IMG/VR virus record: IMGVR_UViG_3300030406_004047
Location: 1-47,315 of that record
Source: a virus
Strand: one strand, 5' to 3'
Length of the DNA stretch: 47,315 nt
The stretch's first letter is position 1; each line of letters opens with the position of its first letter. Below, one piece after another: positions 41,298-47,315 of the stretch. Under the pieces are notes generated by a model. It did no database searches and was not told the origin of the DNA. It saw only the letters and a list, made by a program, of their open reading frames with translations. The position numbers and the translations under genes are program-made.

Positions 41298-42983
41298 TTA
41301 AAGATATGCTTTAAGTGAGTTTGAACCACTACCCTTATTTGTGCCTACCAAATCTATGAACGGAACATCTGACCAATCCATAGCAGTAGCGTTTTCTACT
41401 AATGTATCTTTAGATGTTTTACTGTCCAAACCTGTTAGTTCTACTAGGTCTGATTTTGATAGGACTTTAAAGTATTCATCTCTAGCTGTTGCATCATTGA
41501 AAAATACTTCTTTTGCTACATCAATGCAAGATTGAATGCCTAGTTTGTCAAACAATACATCAAGAGTTGCAAAGTCAGCATTATCTACTTTTTGTTCAAA
41601 CCATAGTGTAGTCATATGTTCAAGCATTTGCTCATCATTATCTATCTTTTCATCATGCAAAGGATGATAAGTTGGAGCTTGGTCATGCTCATAACGATAT
41701 GGCAAATCAAGAATCATAGTAGCTTCTAGTTCATATATCAACCATGACAACACAATTAGATTACCATCTGCATCTTTCTGTTTTGTAAAGACTTTTCTAT
41801 CAATATAGTCAACAATAAATCCAGCAAGCCATTTGTTAAACTTATTGTAATATAATTGATAAGGGTCTTTTGTGTCTGTTGCAGCGACTTCAACATTGGT
41901 GTCATTCACAGTTGGTGAATCTTCTACTGCTGTTTTTGGTACAGATACAAAGAACTGAGGATGCCAAGAATTACCATTCCAACCTTCTATTGTTACTTTT
42001 GAAATTGGAAAATCAGTATCTTTCTTAACTCTGGCTTTTATCTTTGACAATTTGTCATTCCAATCAAAATGAAATGTATAATCAGAGCGGTCATCGTGTT
42101 TAATCTCTACACTATTCTTTGTTAGAAATTCACCCATTTCTGTTTCATTCAAGAACATTTCGTTTAATATATCTTGATCAGTTGTAAACTGTTCTGACTC
42201 ATATTCTTTAAACAATGTTCCTGTAAACTCATGTGTTACACCATAGCTTTCTTCGTATGCTCTTACTTTATCTATACCAACAGTATCTTTTAGATATTGC
42301 AATCTTTGTTTATCAGATGTGAGTTCTTCGACCATATCCTCACAAAATGATTCAAAGTTTTGACTTCCCCATCCATAATCATCTATTTCTCTTATGACAT
42401 TTTCTTTTACGAAGTCTCCTTCATCTTCTATCCTCAACAAATCGATCATAACGCTCTCTTGTCTTGCAATTGTAACTCTTGATATTGCTTGGAGGCAATC
42501 TATAAGATTGTTACTTTGCATAGGATTTAGTTCAGTAAATGCTTCTAGTATAAAACTATGAAGATTGCTCAATGCAACTGCAATGTTAATAACTCTAGCA
42601 CTTTTGCCAAAATGTGTAGTTAAGTCCTTTTTAGTTTTGACAATGCCTTTTTCTTGCAATTCTTTTATAGCATAAGCTAAGTCAGCATAGCTCATTCCAA
42701 CAGTAAACACATTTGTAGATAATTGTTTTGTTGTATCATCTACCTTTCCGTTTGATTCATATGCTGGTATGTCTTTTAGTTTTAGTTCTTTTGCTATTTG
42801 AACACGCATATGACCATTAATTACTACATAGTTATCTCCGCTTTTGCGATAAGTAATTGGTGTTTGCACACCTATTGCTGCAATATTATTCTTCAGAGCT
42901 TTATATGCAGGGTTTTTACCATTAACTACCTTTGAGCGTACATTGCCCTCAGATATGATTTTATCTATTGGTATTGTATTCAT
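41298..42983 (-). CDS. ParB/Srx-domain protein
   Basis: The 561-residue protein opens with a ParB-like domain: IPIDKIISEGNVRSK (4-18), ALKNNIAAIGVQTPI (29-43) and VVINGHMRVQIAKEL (53-67), where GHMR is a variant of the usual GHRR box. A helical HTH-like region follows (to about residue 190), then about 370 residues with no family I recognise, including FTGTLFKEYESEQF and GWNGNSWHPQFFVSV. Phage ParB-domain proteins act as nucleases or DNA-binding regulators. No parA or centromere-like repeats are present, so plasmid-type partition is unlikely. Confidence 0.82.
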   Translation of the reverse strand: MNTIPIDKIISEGNVRSKVVNGKNPAYKALKNNIAAIGVQTPITYRKSGDNYVVINGHMRVQIAKELKLKDIPAYESNGKVDDTTKQLSTNVFTVGMSYADLAYAIKELQEKGIVKTKKDLTTHFGKSARVINIAVALSNLHSFILEAFTELNPMQSNNLIDCLQAISRVTIARQESVMIDLLRIEDEGDFVKENVIREIDDYGWGSQNFESFCEDMVEELTSDKQRLQYLKDTVGIDKVRAYEESYGVTHEFTGTLFKEYESEQFTTDQDILNEMFLNETEMGEFLTKNSVEIKHDDRSDYTFHFDWNDKLSKIKARVKKDTDFPISKVTIEGWNGNSWHPQFFVSVPKTAVEDSPTVNDTNVEVAATDTKDPYQLYYNKFNKWLAGFIVDYIDRKVFTKQKDADGNLIVLSWLIYELEATMILDLPYRYEHDQAPTYHPLHDEKIDNDEQMLEHMTTLWFEQKVDNADFATLDVLFDKLGIQSCIDVAKEVFFNDATARDEYFKVLSKSDLVELTGLDSKTSKDTLVENATAMDWSDVPFIDLVGTNKGSGSNSLKAYL

Positions 42984-42996
42984 AGGGTTTTTCTCC

Positions 42997-43233
42997 TTAT
43001 TTGTATTTGTATATTGGGGTTAAGTAATCTTGCGTTGGTCTTGTTGCCAACTCATCTTTTAGGTCTTGATATTCTTTTGTATCTTTGCCACGAACAGTCA
43101 ATCGTTGACCATCGTCAGTTGTGCTTATAAATACAGACCTTTCTAATTTTTTCATTGCAAAATAAATATGCCTAGTTTTCATACTAGATATAAGTATTTC
43201 ACCCATTGATGAACTATTATAATATTTAGCCAT
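42997..43233 (-). CDS. Unknown small basic protein (78 aa)
   Basis: ATG 43233 follows CTGGAGGAGAAAA. The 78-residue protein is mixed helix and strand (MKKLERSVFISTTDDGQRLT, then KDTKEYQDLKDELATRP) and ends in YKYK. It overlaps the next upstream gene by 8 bases and lies 13 bases before the ParB-domain gene. No family is recognised. Confidence 0.65.
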   Translation of the reverse strand: MAKYYNSSSMGEILISSMKTRHIYFAMKKLERSVFISTTDDGQRLTVRGKDTKEYQDLKDELATRPTQDYLTPIYKYK

Positions 43234-43456
43234 TTTTCTCCTCCAGTGTTTTATTTATATTTTCTAATGCGTCATGTATAATTAACATTCTTTTTGATAC
43301 TCCTTCTATTCTACCTGCAATTAGTAATAATGCCTCTATTAATATTCTTGTAGCCCATCTGTCATTTGCTAAATTAAATTCCAATCTTGTATCATTTACG
43401 AAACCACTTAAATATTTTGCAAAATCTTCTATACTATGTTCATTATGTTCATCCAT
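43226..43456 (-). CDS. Unknown small helical protein (76 aa)
   Basis: ATG 43456 follows AAAGGAGAAAAAA. The 76-residue protein is helical with acidic ends (MDEHNEHSIEDFAKYLSGF) and a hydrophobic amphipathic middle (ATRILIEALLLIAGRIEGVS). It is coupled by 8-base overlaps on both sides. The function is unknown. Confidence 0.65.
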   Translation of the reverse strand: MDEHNEHSIEDFAKYLSGFVNDTRLEFNLANDRWATRILIEALLLIAGRIEGVSKRMLIIHDALENINKTLEEKNG

Positions 43457-43598
43457 TTTTTTCTCCTTTCAATTTTTTATACAAACCTTCTACTTCGACC
43501 AATGCTATAATCAATTCACTGCATGATTCTTTATCAGGATTAATCATAGCATTTTTTATGTCGTTGTATGTTTCTTCTGTTATTGGAAAGTAGCTCAT
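43449..43598 (-). CDS. Unknown tiny protein (49 aa)
   Basis: ATG 43598 overlaps the upstream stop by 4 bases, and its TGA overlaps the next gene by 8 bases. The 49-residue product starts MSYFPITEETYNDIKNAMIN and is helical after that, ending KLKGEKNG. The tight coupling in a run of short genes argues that it is real. No function can be given. Confidence 0.6.
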   Translation of the reverse strand: MSYFPITEETYNDIKNAMINPDKESCSELIIALVEVEGLYKKLKGEKNG

Positions 43599-43960
43599 GA
43601 CTCAATATAATCGTCTATTGATGGTCTTTTCTTAAATGATCCATCTTCGTTCAAGTCTGTTTTATCTATCTGTTTTAGCTCAGCCATTGCTTTTTGGAAC
43701 TCCAACAATAGTTCTTTGCACACAGTATAATCTATTGTTTTTCTAAATCCATTATCAGGTATTGATATTACCTCAAACATGCTTTTTGTCGCATCCATAG
43801 CATTGTTTACATATTTAATTAGGTTTTCATCAAATCTTGGTTTCATATCTACACCAGTATGATGTTCTACCTCTTTATGCCACAACATTACCAAATCATA
43901 TATCATTGCGTTTAGTATTGCAACGCTTAATGCGATGCCTTTTTGTTTTGATTTATTCAT
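43595..43960 (-). CDS. Unknown protein (121 aa)
   Basis: ATG 43960 follows AAAGGAAAAAGATA and overlaps the preceding stop by one base. The 121-residue protein has a hydrophobic start (ALSVAILNAMIYDLVMLWHK, about residues 10-29), not long enough to be a clear membrane helix, then charged helical sequence ending DDYIES. No family is recognised. Confidence 0.65.
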   Translation of the reverse strand: MNKSKQKGIALSVAILNAMIYDLVMLWHKEVEHHTGVDMKPRFDENLIKYVNNAMDATKSMFEVISIPDNGFRKTIDYTVCKELLLEFQKAMAELKQIDKTDLNEDGSFKKRPSIDDYIES

Positions 43961-44061
43961 TATCTTTTTCCTTTCTTTATTTTCTTTTCTTCACGCTTTC
44001 TTCTTTTAATCTCTTCGTGTTTTTTTCTTCTATTTATTTTATTCATTTTAGATGGTCTCAT
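43960..44061 (-). CDS. Tiny, extremely basic protein (33 aa)
   Basis: ATG 44061 is preceded by AAAAAGGATAAACG. Two thirds of the 33 residues are Lys, Arg or Glu (MRPSKMNKINRRKKHEEIKR and on), giving a highly basic helix. The stop overlaps the next ATG by one base. Like the basic peptides of the late block it could bind nucleic acid. It is accepted on its signals; function unknown. Confidence 0.55.
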   Translation of the reverse strand: MRPSKMNKINRRKKHEEIKRRKREEKKIKKGKR

Positions 44062-44097
44062 CGTTTATCCTTTTTCGTTATTGTTTAAAATTATATA

Positions 44098-44165
44098 GGT
44101 ATGACTAGGGCGACTTGCGGAGTCCTCCGTCTGCCATGACGTAAACAGACTTCCCTAGCCATACC
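44098..44165 (-). ncRNA. Structured RNA element 5 (three-way-junction-like, 68 nt)
   Basis: Bases 44098-44110 pair with 44153-44165 as a 13-bp stem with one A.C on the + strand (44104/44159), G.U in leftward RNA. Inside, CGGAG/CTCCG and GTCTG/CAGAC make two short hairpins, giving a three-way-junction shape. No U-run is present. It lies in the 212-base gap before the 33-aa gene together with element 5b. Confidence 0.75.
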
Positions 44166-44233
44166 ATTTTATGAGTAACCGTATGCAAGTTTCCTGTTAT
44201 AAAACTGATAACCTGCCATTGTTCTCATTTTTG

Positions 44234-44268
44234 CTCGGAAACCTAATTATAGGAGATTTCATACCGAG
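44234..44268 (-). ncRNA. Structured RNA element 5b, hairpin after 44274 gene
   Basis: CTCG (44234-44237) and GAAACCT (44238-44244) pair with AGATTTC (44254-44260) and CGAG (44265-44268), leaving a four-base bulge at 44261-44264. The single imperfect pair is C.A on the + strand, G.U in leftward RNA. It starts 5 bases after the stop of the gene at 44274-44459. It resembles the other 3'-flanking hairpins. Between 44166 and 44233 I see only a weak GTATG/CATAC pairing. Confidence 0.5.
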
Positions 44269-44273
44269 ACTTT

Positions 44274-44459
44274 TTAGCGACTAACTTTTTTTCTTCGCCC
44301 TCCATTTGTTTCAAGCATATATATACAGTGTCTAATACCAGACACATATCCTTTATTCCATGATGCGTCTTGCGACAACATCCCTCCAGCTTCAGCTTCA
44401 ACTACTGAACTTAGTATATTTTTTAATTTACTTATCGCTCTGTTACTTGTTTTCGCCAT
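44274..44459 (-). CDS. Unknown small basic protein (61 aa)
   Basis: ATG 44459 follows ATGGAGGAAACATCAC, so a longer in-frame reading from 44531 is rejected. The 61-residue protein is helical and basic at both ends (MAKTSNRAISKLKNILSS; GGRRKKVSR), with GYVSGIRHCIYMLE in the second half. It overlaps the upstream gene by 17 bases. The function is unknown. Confidence 0.65.
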   Translation of the reverse strand: MAKTSNRAISKLKNILSSVVEAEAGGMLSQDASWNKGYVSGIRHCIYMLETNGGRRKKVSR

Positions 44460-44586
44460 GTGATGTTTCCTCCATTTCAAAATAATATCTATTATCATCA
44501 GTTCCTTGAACAATCTCTGCTTTGTATTCATGTCCGTTGATTGATATTATGGTTTGTGCTTTTACTATTTCCATTGCGTTATTCAT
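44443..44586 (-). CDS. Unknown tiny protein (47 aa)
   Basis: ATG 44586 follows AAAGGAAACTAACGCA; a second in-frame ATG four codons on is possible. The 47-residue protein is beta-like (MEIVKAQTIISINGHEYKAE) with an acidic end. The end overlaps the next gene and supplies its ribosome binding site. It is accepted on context, with no known function. Confidence 0.55.
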   Translation of the reverse strand: MNNAMEIVKAQTIISINGHEYKAEIVQGTDDNRYYFEMEETSHGENK

Positions 44587-44625
44587 TGCGTTAGTTTCCT
44601 TTTTTTTGGTTGTGAAAAAATATGT

Positions 44626-44706
44626 GATTAGCTAAACAATTCAGCAGAAGGACTTCATCTCGCGACTTAAACGCAATCATCCTAATACATCCTTGCTTAG
44701 CTAATC
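44626..44706 (-). ncRNA. Structured RNA element 6 (81 nt)
   Basis: Bases 44626-44639 pair with 44693-44706 as a 14-bp stem. Thirteen pairs are Watson-Crick and the one exception is A.C on the + strand (44636/44696), G.U in leftward RNA. GAAG/CTTC and GCG/CGC can form two inner hairpins. The size suggests a tRNA, but there is no T-arm motif, so a tRNA is rejected. It fills most of the 190-base gap between 44587 and 44776; the remaining part (44707-44776) holds nothing I recognise. Confidence 0.75.
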
Positions 44707-44776
44707 TTATGTACACATAAACTGACATGTTGTTTACGACTATCAGCGAATCGTTGCACCAACTAGTATATGCAAA

Positions 44777-44950
44777 TTAATTATGACTCGTATCTTCTTG
44801 GTGTTGAGCAAACACATTGAGCCTATATCTCTCACTTGAATCACGACATATCATGCACTTACACGAATGCGAAGAATCGCACACATCAATTACATTATTA
44901 TCTGTATCAAATATCATCAAGAAATGGTCTGCATTTATTCCGTCACGCAT
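44777..44950 (-). CDS. Small Cys-rich protein (57 aa)
   Basis: ATG 44950 follows GGAGGATTACTA and overlaps the upstream TAA by one base. The 57-residue protein has a cysteine cluster in CDSSHSCKCMIC (residues 24-35), with two Cys and His positions able to bind zinc, after a strand-like start (HFLMIFDTDNNVID). It is a possible small regulator. It lies just upstream of structured element 6. Confidence 0.65.
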   Translation of the reverse strand: MRDGINADHFLMIFDTDNNVIDVCDSSHSCKCMICRDSSERYRLNVFAQHQEDTSHN

Positions 44951-45150
44951 TAGTAATCCTCCGTTTTCTTAGGTGCTATTGGCATTGTAGTGTTTAACGT
45001 AGAGTGTATCTTATAATAGCGTAATTCCTCTTGTGTAGAGTTTAGTTCCTTCAACATAAGATGCATGATGCATAGTAGGCATGCGATAGTGATTAGCCCT
45101 AACCATGTGAAGATTTGATAGCTTAGATAAAGAAATTTGTAGTTAGTCAT
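44950..45150 (-). CDS. Small membrane protein with N-terminal helix (66 aa)
   Basis: ATG 45150 follows AAAGGAAATCACA. The 66-residue protein has one hydrophobic helix (YQIFTWLGLITIACLLCIMH, residues 11-30), followed by a polar, helical tail (LKELNSTQEELRYYKIH). It should be an inner-membrane protein facing one side with a coiled-coil-like tail. As one of the first genes of the early block it may affect the host membrane or superinfection; this is inference. Confidence 0.65.
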   Translation of the reverse strand: MTNYKFLYLSYQIFTWLGLITIACLLCIMHLMLKELNSTQEELRYYKIHSTLNTTMPIAPKKTEDY

Positions 45151-45191
45151 GTTGTGATTTCCTTTTTGTTAGTGAGTTTTTTAGTGGGAAT

Positions 45192-45218
45192 AAAAAAAGG
45201 GGGGACAAGTCCCCCCCT
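45192..45218 (-). terminator. Intrinsic terminator after first leftward gene
   Basis: GGGGGGA (45199-45205) pairs with TCCCCCC (45210-45216) around a four-base loop. In leftward RNA the stem is followed by a run of seven U (45192-45198 on the + strand are A). It lies 5 bases after the stop of the first leftward gene. Read-through must occur for the rest of the early block to be expressed, unless other promoters exist, so it may act as an attenuator. Confidence 0.85.
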
Positions 45219-45222
45219 ATGA

Positions 45223-45516
45223 TTATCTGAGATATAGTTGCCCAGATGTTGTGTCGATGTCGGCAACTGCACCAAATTCATCAATCATCCAATCCCTGTC
45301 TTTATCATTAAGCTCGATGGGTAGGATGCAAGTGGTGATTGCACCTGGGTCTAGATCAATTGGATTGCTACCAACAGGTGCTAAGCAATTAGCATAGTTA
45401 GTCTTGGTACGCTTACCTTTGACCGCAACTTGATTAAATGTTCTAGCGGTAAAATACCAACGACCACTCTTAGCTTTAGCTAGGAATACTTCTAATAGAT
45501 TCTCTGGTTTGTTCAT
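45223..45516 (-). CDS. First leftward (early) gene, unknown protein (97 aa)
   Basis: ATG 45516 follows AGAAGGAGTTCATC and is preferred over a longer reading from 45606 that would cover the promoter leader. The 97-residue protein has an early LLEVFLAKAKSGRWYFTART segment and a strand-rich rest (GAITTCILPIELNDKDRDWM), ending QLYLR. A strong promoter, leader and terminator surround it, as for a highly expressed immediate-early protein. No family is recognised. Confidence 0.7.
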   Translation of the reverse strand: MNKPENLLEVFLAKAKSGRWYFTARTFNQVAVKGKRTKTNYANCLAPVGSNPIDLDPGAITTCILPIELNDKDRDWMIDEFGAVADIDTTSGQLYLR

Positions 45517-45608
45517 GATGAACTCCTTCTTTTTGTTAATTAATGACTTTCTATGAAAACCAACACGTCGCCGAAAGTCAAAAAGCAACGCATAGGGGGT
45601 ATGCACAC

Positions 45609-45637
45609 AATATAGACTGAATACTAAAATGCTACAA
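45609..45637 (-). promoter_or_regulatory. Leftward sigma70-like promoter
   Basis: Reading leftward, TTGTAG (45632-45637) and TATATT (45609-45614) are spaced by 17 bases, a good match to a housekeeping bacterial promoter. The start point would be near 45602, giving a leader of about 85 bases to the ATG at 45516. It probably drives the whole early block and would be read by host RNA polymerase, unless the virion enzyme uses it. No other leftward promoter of similar quality was noticed. Confidence 0.65.
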
Positions 45638-45655
45638 TTTTTGAAGTTTGGTATT

Positions 45656-45717
45656 TTGGGAGGAATAAATATTGGGTCTGCTTATTGTGTATTGTGTGTG
45701 CCTGACCCTATTCCCAA
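45656..45717. other. Imperfect inverted repeat between divergent promoters
   Basis: Right arm GACCCTATTCCCAA (45704-45717) is continuous and pairs with TTGGG (45656-45660), AATA (45664-45667) and GGGTC (45674-45678), which are separated by short bulges on the left arm. It lies midway between the two promoters' -35 boxes. It could be an operator for a switch between early and late transcription, or a DNA hairpin used by the virion enzyme. No repressor gene was recognised. Confidence 0.45.
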
Positions 45718-45737
45718 TTTAAAGAGAAAAAGCATGT

Positions 45738-45767
45738 TTGTCAAGACCTTTCAAATATGTGTATATT
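45738..45767 (+). promoter_or_regulatory. Rightward sigma70-like promoter, leaderless start
   Basis: TTGTCA (45738-45743) and TATATT (45762-45767) are spaced by 18 bases. The expected start point is close to the ATG at 45773, so the first rightward message may be leaderless. There is no ribosome binding site in front of that ATG. The -10 sequence equals that of the leftward promoter. It would serve the terminase and structural genes through the contig ends. Confidence 0.6.
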
Positions 45768-45772
45768 ATTGC

Positions 45773-45988
45773 ATGAAAAAATATAGGTTAGAAATTATGT
45801 ATGATGATGAAAAAGACGAAGTTGAATCAATAAAAGAAACTTTAGATACAAGTTCTCGAGTAGAACTGCCTGAAAATATGACTTATATAGATAAATGTAT
45901 AACCCCATTCTTCGATAAAGACCCTAACAAATACGATGAGCTAATGTTAATCAGTATAGATAGTGGATTTGTAATAGGAGATGCGTAG
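45773..45988 (+). CDS. First rightward gene, unknown acidic protein (71 aa)
   Basis: I place the start at ATG 45773 because a good promoter ends just before it. An in-frame ATG at 45734 would give 84 residues but lies within the promoter and has only a weak ribosome site. The 71-residue protein starts MKKYRLEIMYDDEKDEVESI, is acidic and looks alpha/beta. It overlaps the next gene by 8 bases. The function is unknown, possibly a regulator or a terminase helper. Confidence 0.6.
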   Translation: MKKYRLEIMYDDEKDEVESIKETLDTSSRVELPENMTYIDKCITPFFDKDPNKYDELMLISIDSGFVIGDA

Positions 45989-46697
45989 TTATACAGTTAA
46001 AAAAATAGAACATAAAGTTTATGACGACCCTACCGAAGTACCCGATGACGTAATTATACAACCCGATTGGAAAGTTTCAGAAATTGGAGATTGGGTCTTG
46101 TGCGATGATGGTTCTGTTATCGAAATTCTAAGGCAAGGTTGGGTAAAATTTCGTAAAACTCGTTATCGATACGTTGGTACTTGTACAGGAACTTTTATTT
46201 GTAAGCCTAATATCAAAATGGATTCTATAAAAAGAAGGAATATTTATTCTTTCGGTGGTGATAAAAATACCTTAGATTCTATAAAAGATAGAAAAAACCT
46301 CACGACTCAGGAAATGTTGTTTGCTAAGTTTGTAGCAAATGGTATGAACCCTGAAGAAGCCTACCTAAAGGTATATAAGACAAATAATGTCGCATATGCA
46401 AAAGAACGCTCTGCAATTTTAGTTAAACAAGAGAGAGTTGTTATGGCAATAAAAGAAGAACTTGATGACGTTTTTAAAGATTTAGGAATTGATCTCAAGT
46501 ACTTAATATCTAAAGCAAAAGACGAATTAGAGATTGGTGAACGACCAGCAGATAGATTAAAGGCTTTACAGATGTTATGGGATGCGGCAGATGTCGTTCC
46601 AAAAGGCACAAAGGTAACTCAGTTATCAGGTGCAGTTTTTCAAGGATTTAATCAAGATTCATTATTAAATGCGAAGCGACCAGAACTCAAAGAATAA
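45981..46697 (+). CDS. Putative terminase small subunit
   Basis: The 238-residue protein has a beta-like N-terminal domain of about 100 residues (VYDDPTEVPDDVIIQ, then GDWVLCDDGSVIEI), followed by a helical part: LTTQEMLFAKFVANGMNPEE (about residues 107-126), AYLKVYKTNN and the KERSAILVKQERVVMAIKEE helix. This second part is the usual DNA-recognition helix-turn-helix of small terminase subunits (Terminase_2 type). The N-terminal extension is unusual. Its place, ahead of terL by about 4.4 kb once the circle is closed, agrees with a role in recognising the packaging site. Confidence 0.75.
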   Translation: MRSYTVKKIEHKVYDDPTEVPDDVIIQPDWKVSEIGDWVLCDDGSVIEILRQGWVKFRKTRYRYVGTCTGTFICKPNIKMDSIKRRNIYSFGGDKNTLDSIKDRKNLTTQEMLFAKFVANGMNPEEAYLKVYKTNNVAYAKERSAILVKQERVVMAIKEELDDVFKDLGIDLKYLISKAKDELEIGERPADRLKALQMLWDAADVVPKGTKVTQLSGAVFQGFNQDSLLNAKRPELKE

Positions 46698-46711
46698 AAA
46701 AGCGAGGTACG

Positions 46712-47029
46712 ATGGATTTTCTAGCGATTTACAGCGAAGCGGGTATGATAGGTGTCGTAGGGGCTTTGCTAGTGTATATGGTCTACTCTATGAACAAAAG
46801 AGGGTCGGAGCAGGCAGAAGCTTTGCAAGACTTAAAGATAGAGAACAAGGGTCAGAGTGAAACTCTTGAAAATATGGAAGGCATGATTATTAAACTTATA
46901 AACAGGTGGAATCAGTCAGATGATAAGCTTGATAGAAAATTTGATGACCTTAATAGAAATGTAAACGACCTTGATAATCAAGTGTCAGAAATAAAAGGAA
47001 GTTTGAGCAGAGTAAATGGCAAACACTAA
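46712..47029 (+). CDS. Small membrane coiled-coil protein, holin-like (105 aa)
   Basis: ATG 46712 follows GCGAGGTACG. The 105-residue protein has an N-terminal membrane helix (AGMIGVVGALLVYMVYSM, residues 10-27), then a polar, coiled-coil tail (DLNRNVNDLDNQVSEIKG). The layout resembles BhlA/UviB-type holin-like proteins. It overlaps the next gene by 14 bases, which has the same shape, so the pair may act together. It is separated from the main lysis cluster, so a role in packaging or assembly at the membrane is also possible. Confidence 0.65.
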   Translation: MDFLAIYSEAGMIGVVGALLVYMVYSMNKRGSEQAEALQDLKIENKGQSETLENMEGMIIKLINRWNQSDDKLDRKFDDLNRNVNDLDNQVSEIKGSLSRVNGKH

Positions 47030-47300
47030 ACCAATATCAGATAATAGTGCAATGACTATAAGTTTACCTATGATTATACAAGCAGTGACTTTTATTGTAA
47101 TGTTAGTTTGGGGGTATAGCCAATTAAATGCTAGGATTAGTTTTCTTGAATATCAAGTGGCTATGAATGAAGAACATATTATAGATTTAGAAGAGGATGC
47201 TGAAAAGAATCAAGATGCTGAAATACCAGCAGATATTAAACAAAATCAAAGAATAGAATATTTAGAGCGAGAAGTAGAACGCTTAAGAAATGAAAGATGA
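47016..47300 (+). CDS. Small membrane coiled-coil protein (94 aa)
   Basis: ATG 47016 lies within the end of the previous gene. The 94-residue protein has a membrane helix (MIIQAVTFIVMLVWGYSQL, about residues 19-37) followed by an acidic coiled coil (IIDLEEDAEKNQDAEI; IEYLEREVERLRNER). Its C-terminal half is seen again, from another strain, at bases 1-141. The pair with the upstream gene looks like a holin or spanin-type set. The stop overlaps the next ATG by 4 bases. Confidence 0.75.
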   Translation: MANTKPISDNSAMTISLPMIIQAVTFIVMLVWGYSQLNARISFLEYQVAMNEEHIIDLEEDAEKNQDAEIPADIKQNQRIEYLEREVERLRNER

Positions 47301-47315
47301 ATAAAAAACAACAAG
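47160..47315. repeat. Right copy of diverged terminal direct repeat
   Basis: This is the counterpart of bases 1-152. It is identical for about 79 bases, then carries AAA for AGG, silent and Lys/Arg changes, and a 4-base net insertion near the gene end. Reading frame and the start of the next gene are kept in both copies. Because the match is not exact, automated tests for circular contigs that need a perfect overlap would miss it. Confidence 0.85.
47297..47315 (+). CDS. N-terminal fragment of the 352-residue gene (partial)
   Basis: ATG 47297 overlaps the preceding TGA by 4 bases and encodes MNKKQQ before the contig ends. The complete gene is at 134-1192. The codon for the second Lys is AAA here and AAG at the left end, showing two strains of the same gene. 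Confidence 0.85.

Noticed and set aside
41298-42983. Plasmid partition system based on ParB
   Set aside because: There is no parA gene and no centromere-like iterons; lone ParB-domain proteins are common in lytic phages.
44271-44275. Rightward terminator formed by hairpin 44234-44268 plus T5
   Set aside because: No rightward gene precedes it, and the imperfect pair is favourable (G.U) only in leftward RNA.
44626-44706. tRNA-like gene of 81 bases with a long closing stem
   Set aside because: The stem is 14 bp, there is no T-loop consensus or 3' CCA-type context and only two inner hairpins, so it does not fit a tRNA cloverleaf on either strand.

Overview
The window is an essentially complete genome of an AT-rich, tailed, podovirus-like phage, and it looks strictly lytic. 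I see no integrase, no lysogeny repressor, no tRNA, no CRISPR array and no IS element. The last ~156 bases (47160-47315) repeat the first ~152 bases as a diverged homologue: about 80 bases are identical, then come silent or conservative changes and small indels. The contig therefore closes into a circle of about 47.16 kb, with the two ends coming from slightly different strains. Genes mostly have good Shine-Dalgarno sequences. A lipobox protein and a type IV pilin-like protein suggest a Gram-negative host; the gene content resembles uncultured marine phages, but the host cannot be named from sequence alone.

There are two convergent gene blocks. The rightward (late) block starts near 45.77 kb, crosses the contig ends and finishes at a strong terminator at 33.65 kb. 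It holds a small-terminase-like protein, two small membrane/coiled-coil proteins, a cluster of tiny Lys/Arg-rich proteins, an HEXXH metallopeptidase-like protein, the large terminase, P22-like portal, scaffold and major capsid protein. Next come head-tail connector candidates, fibre-like proteins, a type IV pilin-like protein, a lipoprotein, a lysis group (membrane coiled-coil proteins and a GH108-type endolysin), a zinc-ribbon/metallophosphoesterase fusion, an 1100-residue tail protein and a run of internal virion proteins. The last two of these are 2592 and 1233 residues. The 2592-residue protein carries a set of motifs resembling a two-barrel RNA polymerase (a DxDxD loop after R-x-P and HP motifs), so it may be a virion-packaged RNA polymerase.

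The leftward (early) block runs from 45.5 kb to 33.7 kb. It encodes a DnaB-type helicase, an SSB-like protein with an acidic tip, a possible single-strand annealing protein, a Cas4-like Fe-S nuclease, an Hjc-like resolvase, a ParB-domain protein, a DUF932-like protein and many small unknown proteins, several with zinc-binding cysteines. No DNA polymerase or primase is visible, so replication probably uses host enzymes, with phage helicase and recombination functions.

The two blocks diverge from 45.52-45.77 kb, where two sigma70-like promoters (both with TATATT -10 boxes) flank an imperfect inverted repeat. Every intergenic gap longer than about 70 bases in the leftward block contains a long-stem structured element. 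In six of these, all eight imperfect stem positions are A.C on the + strand, which means G.U in leftward RNA. This is strong internal evidence for a family of structured RNAs made from the leftward transcript.
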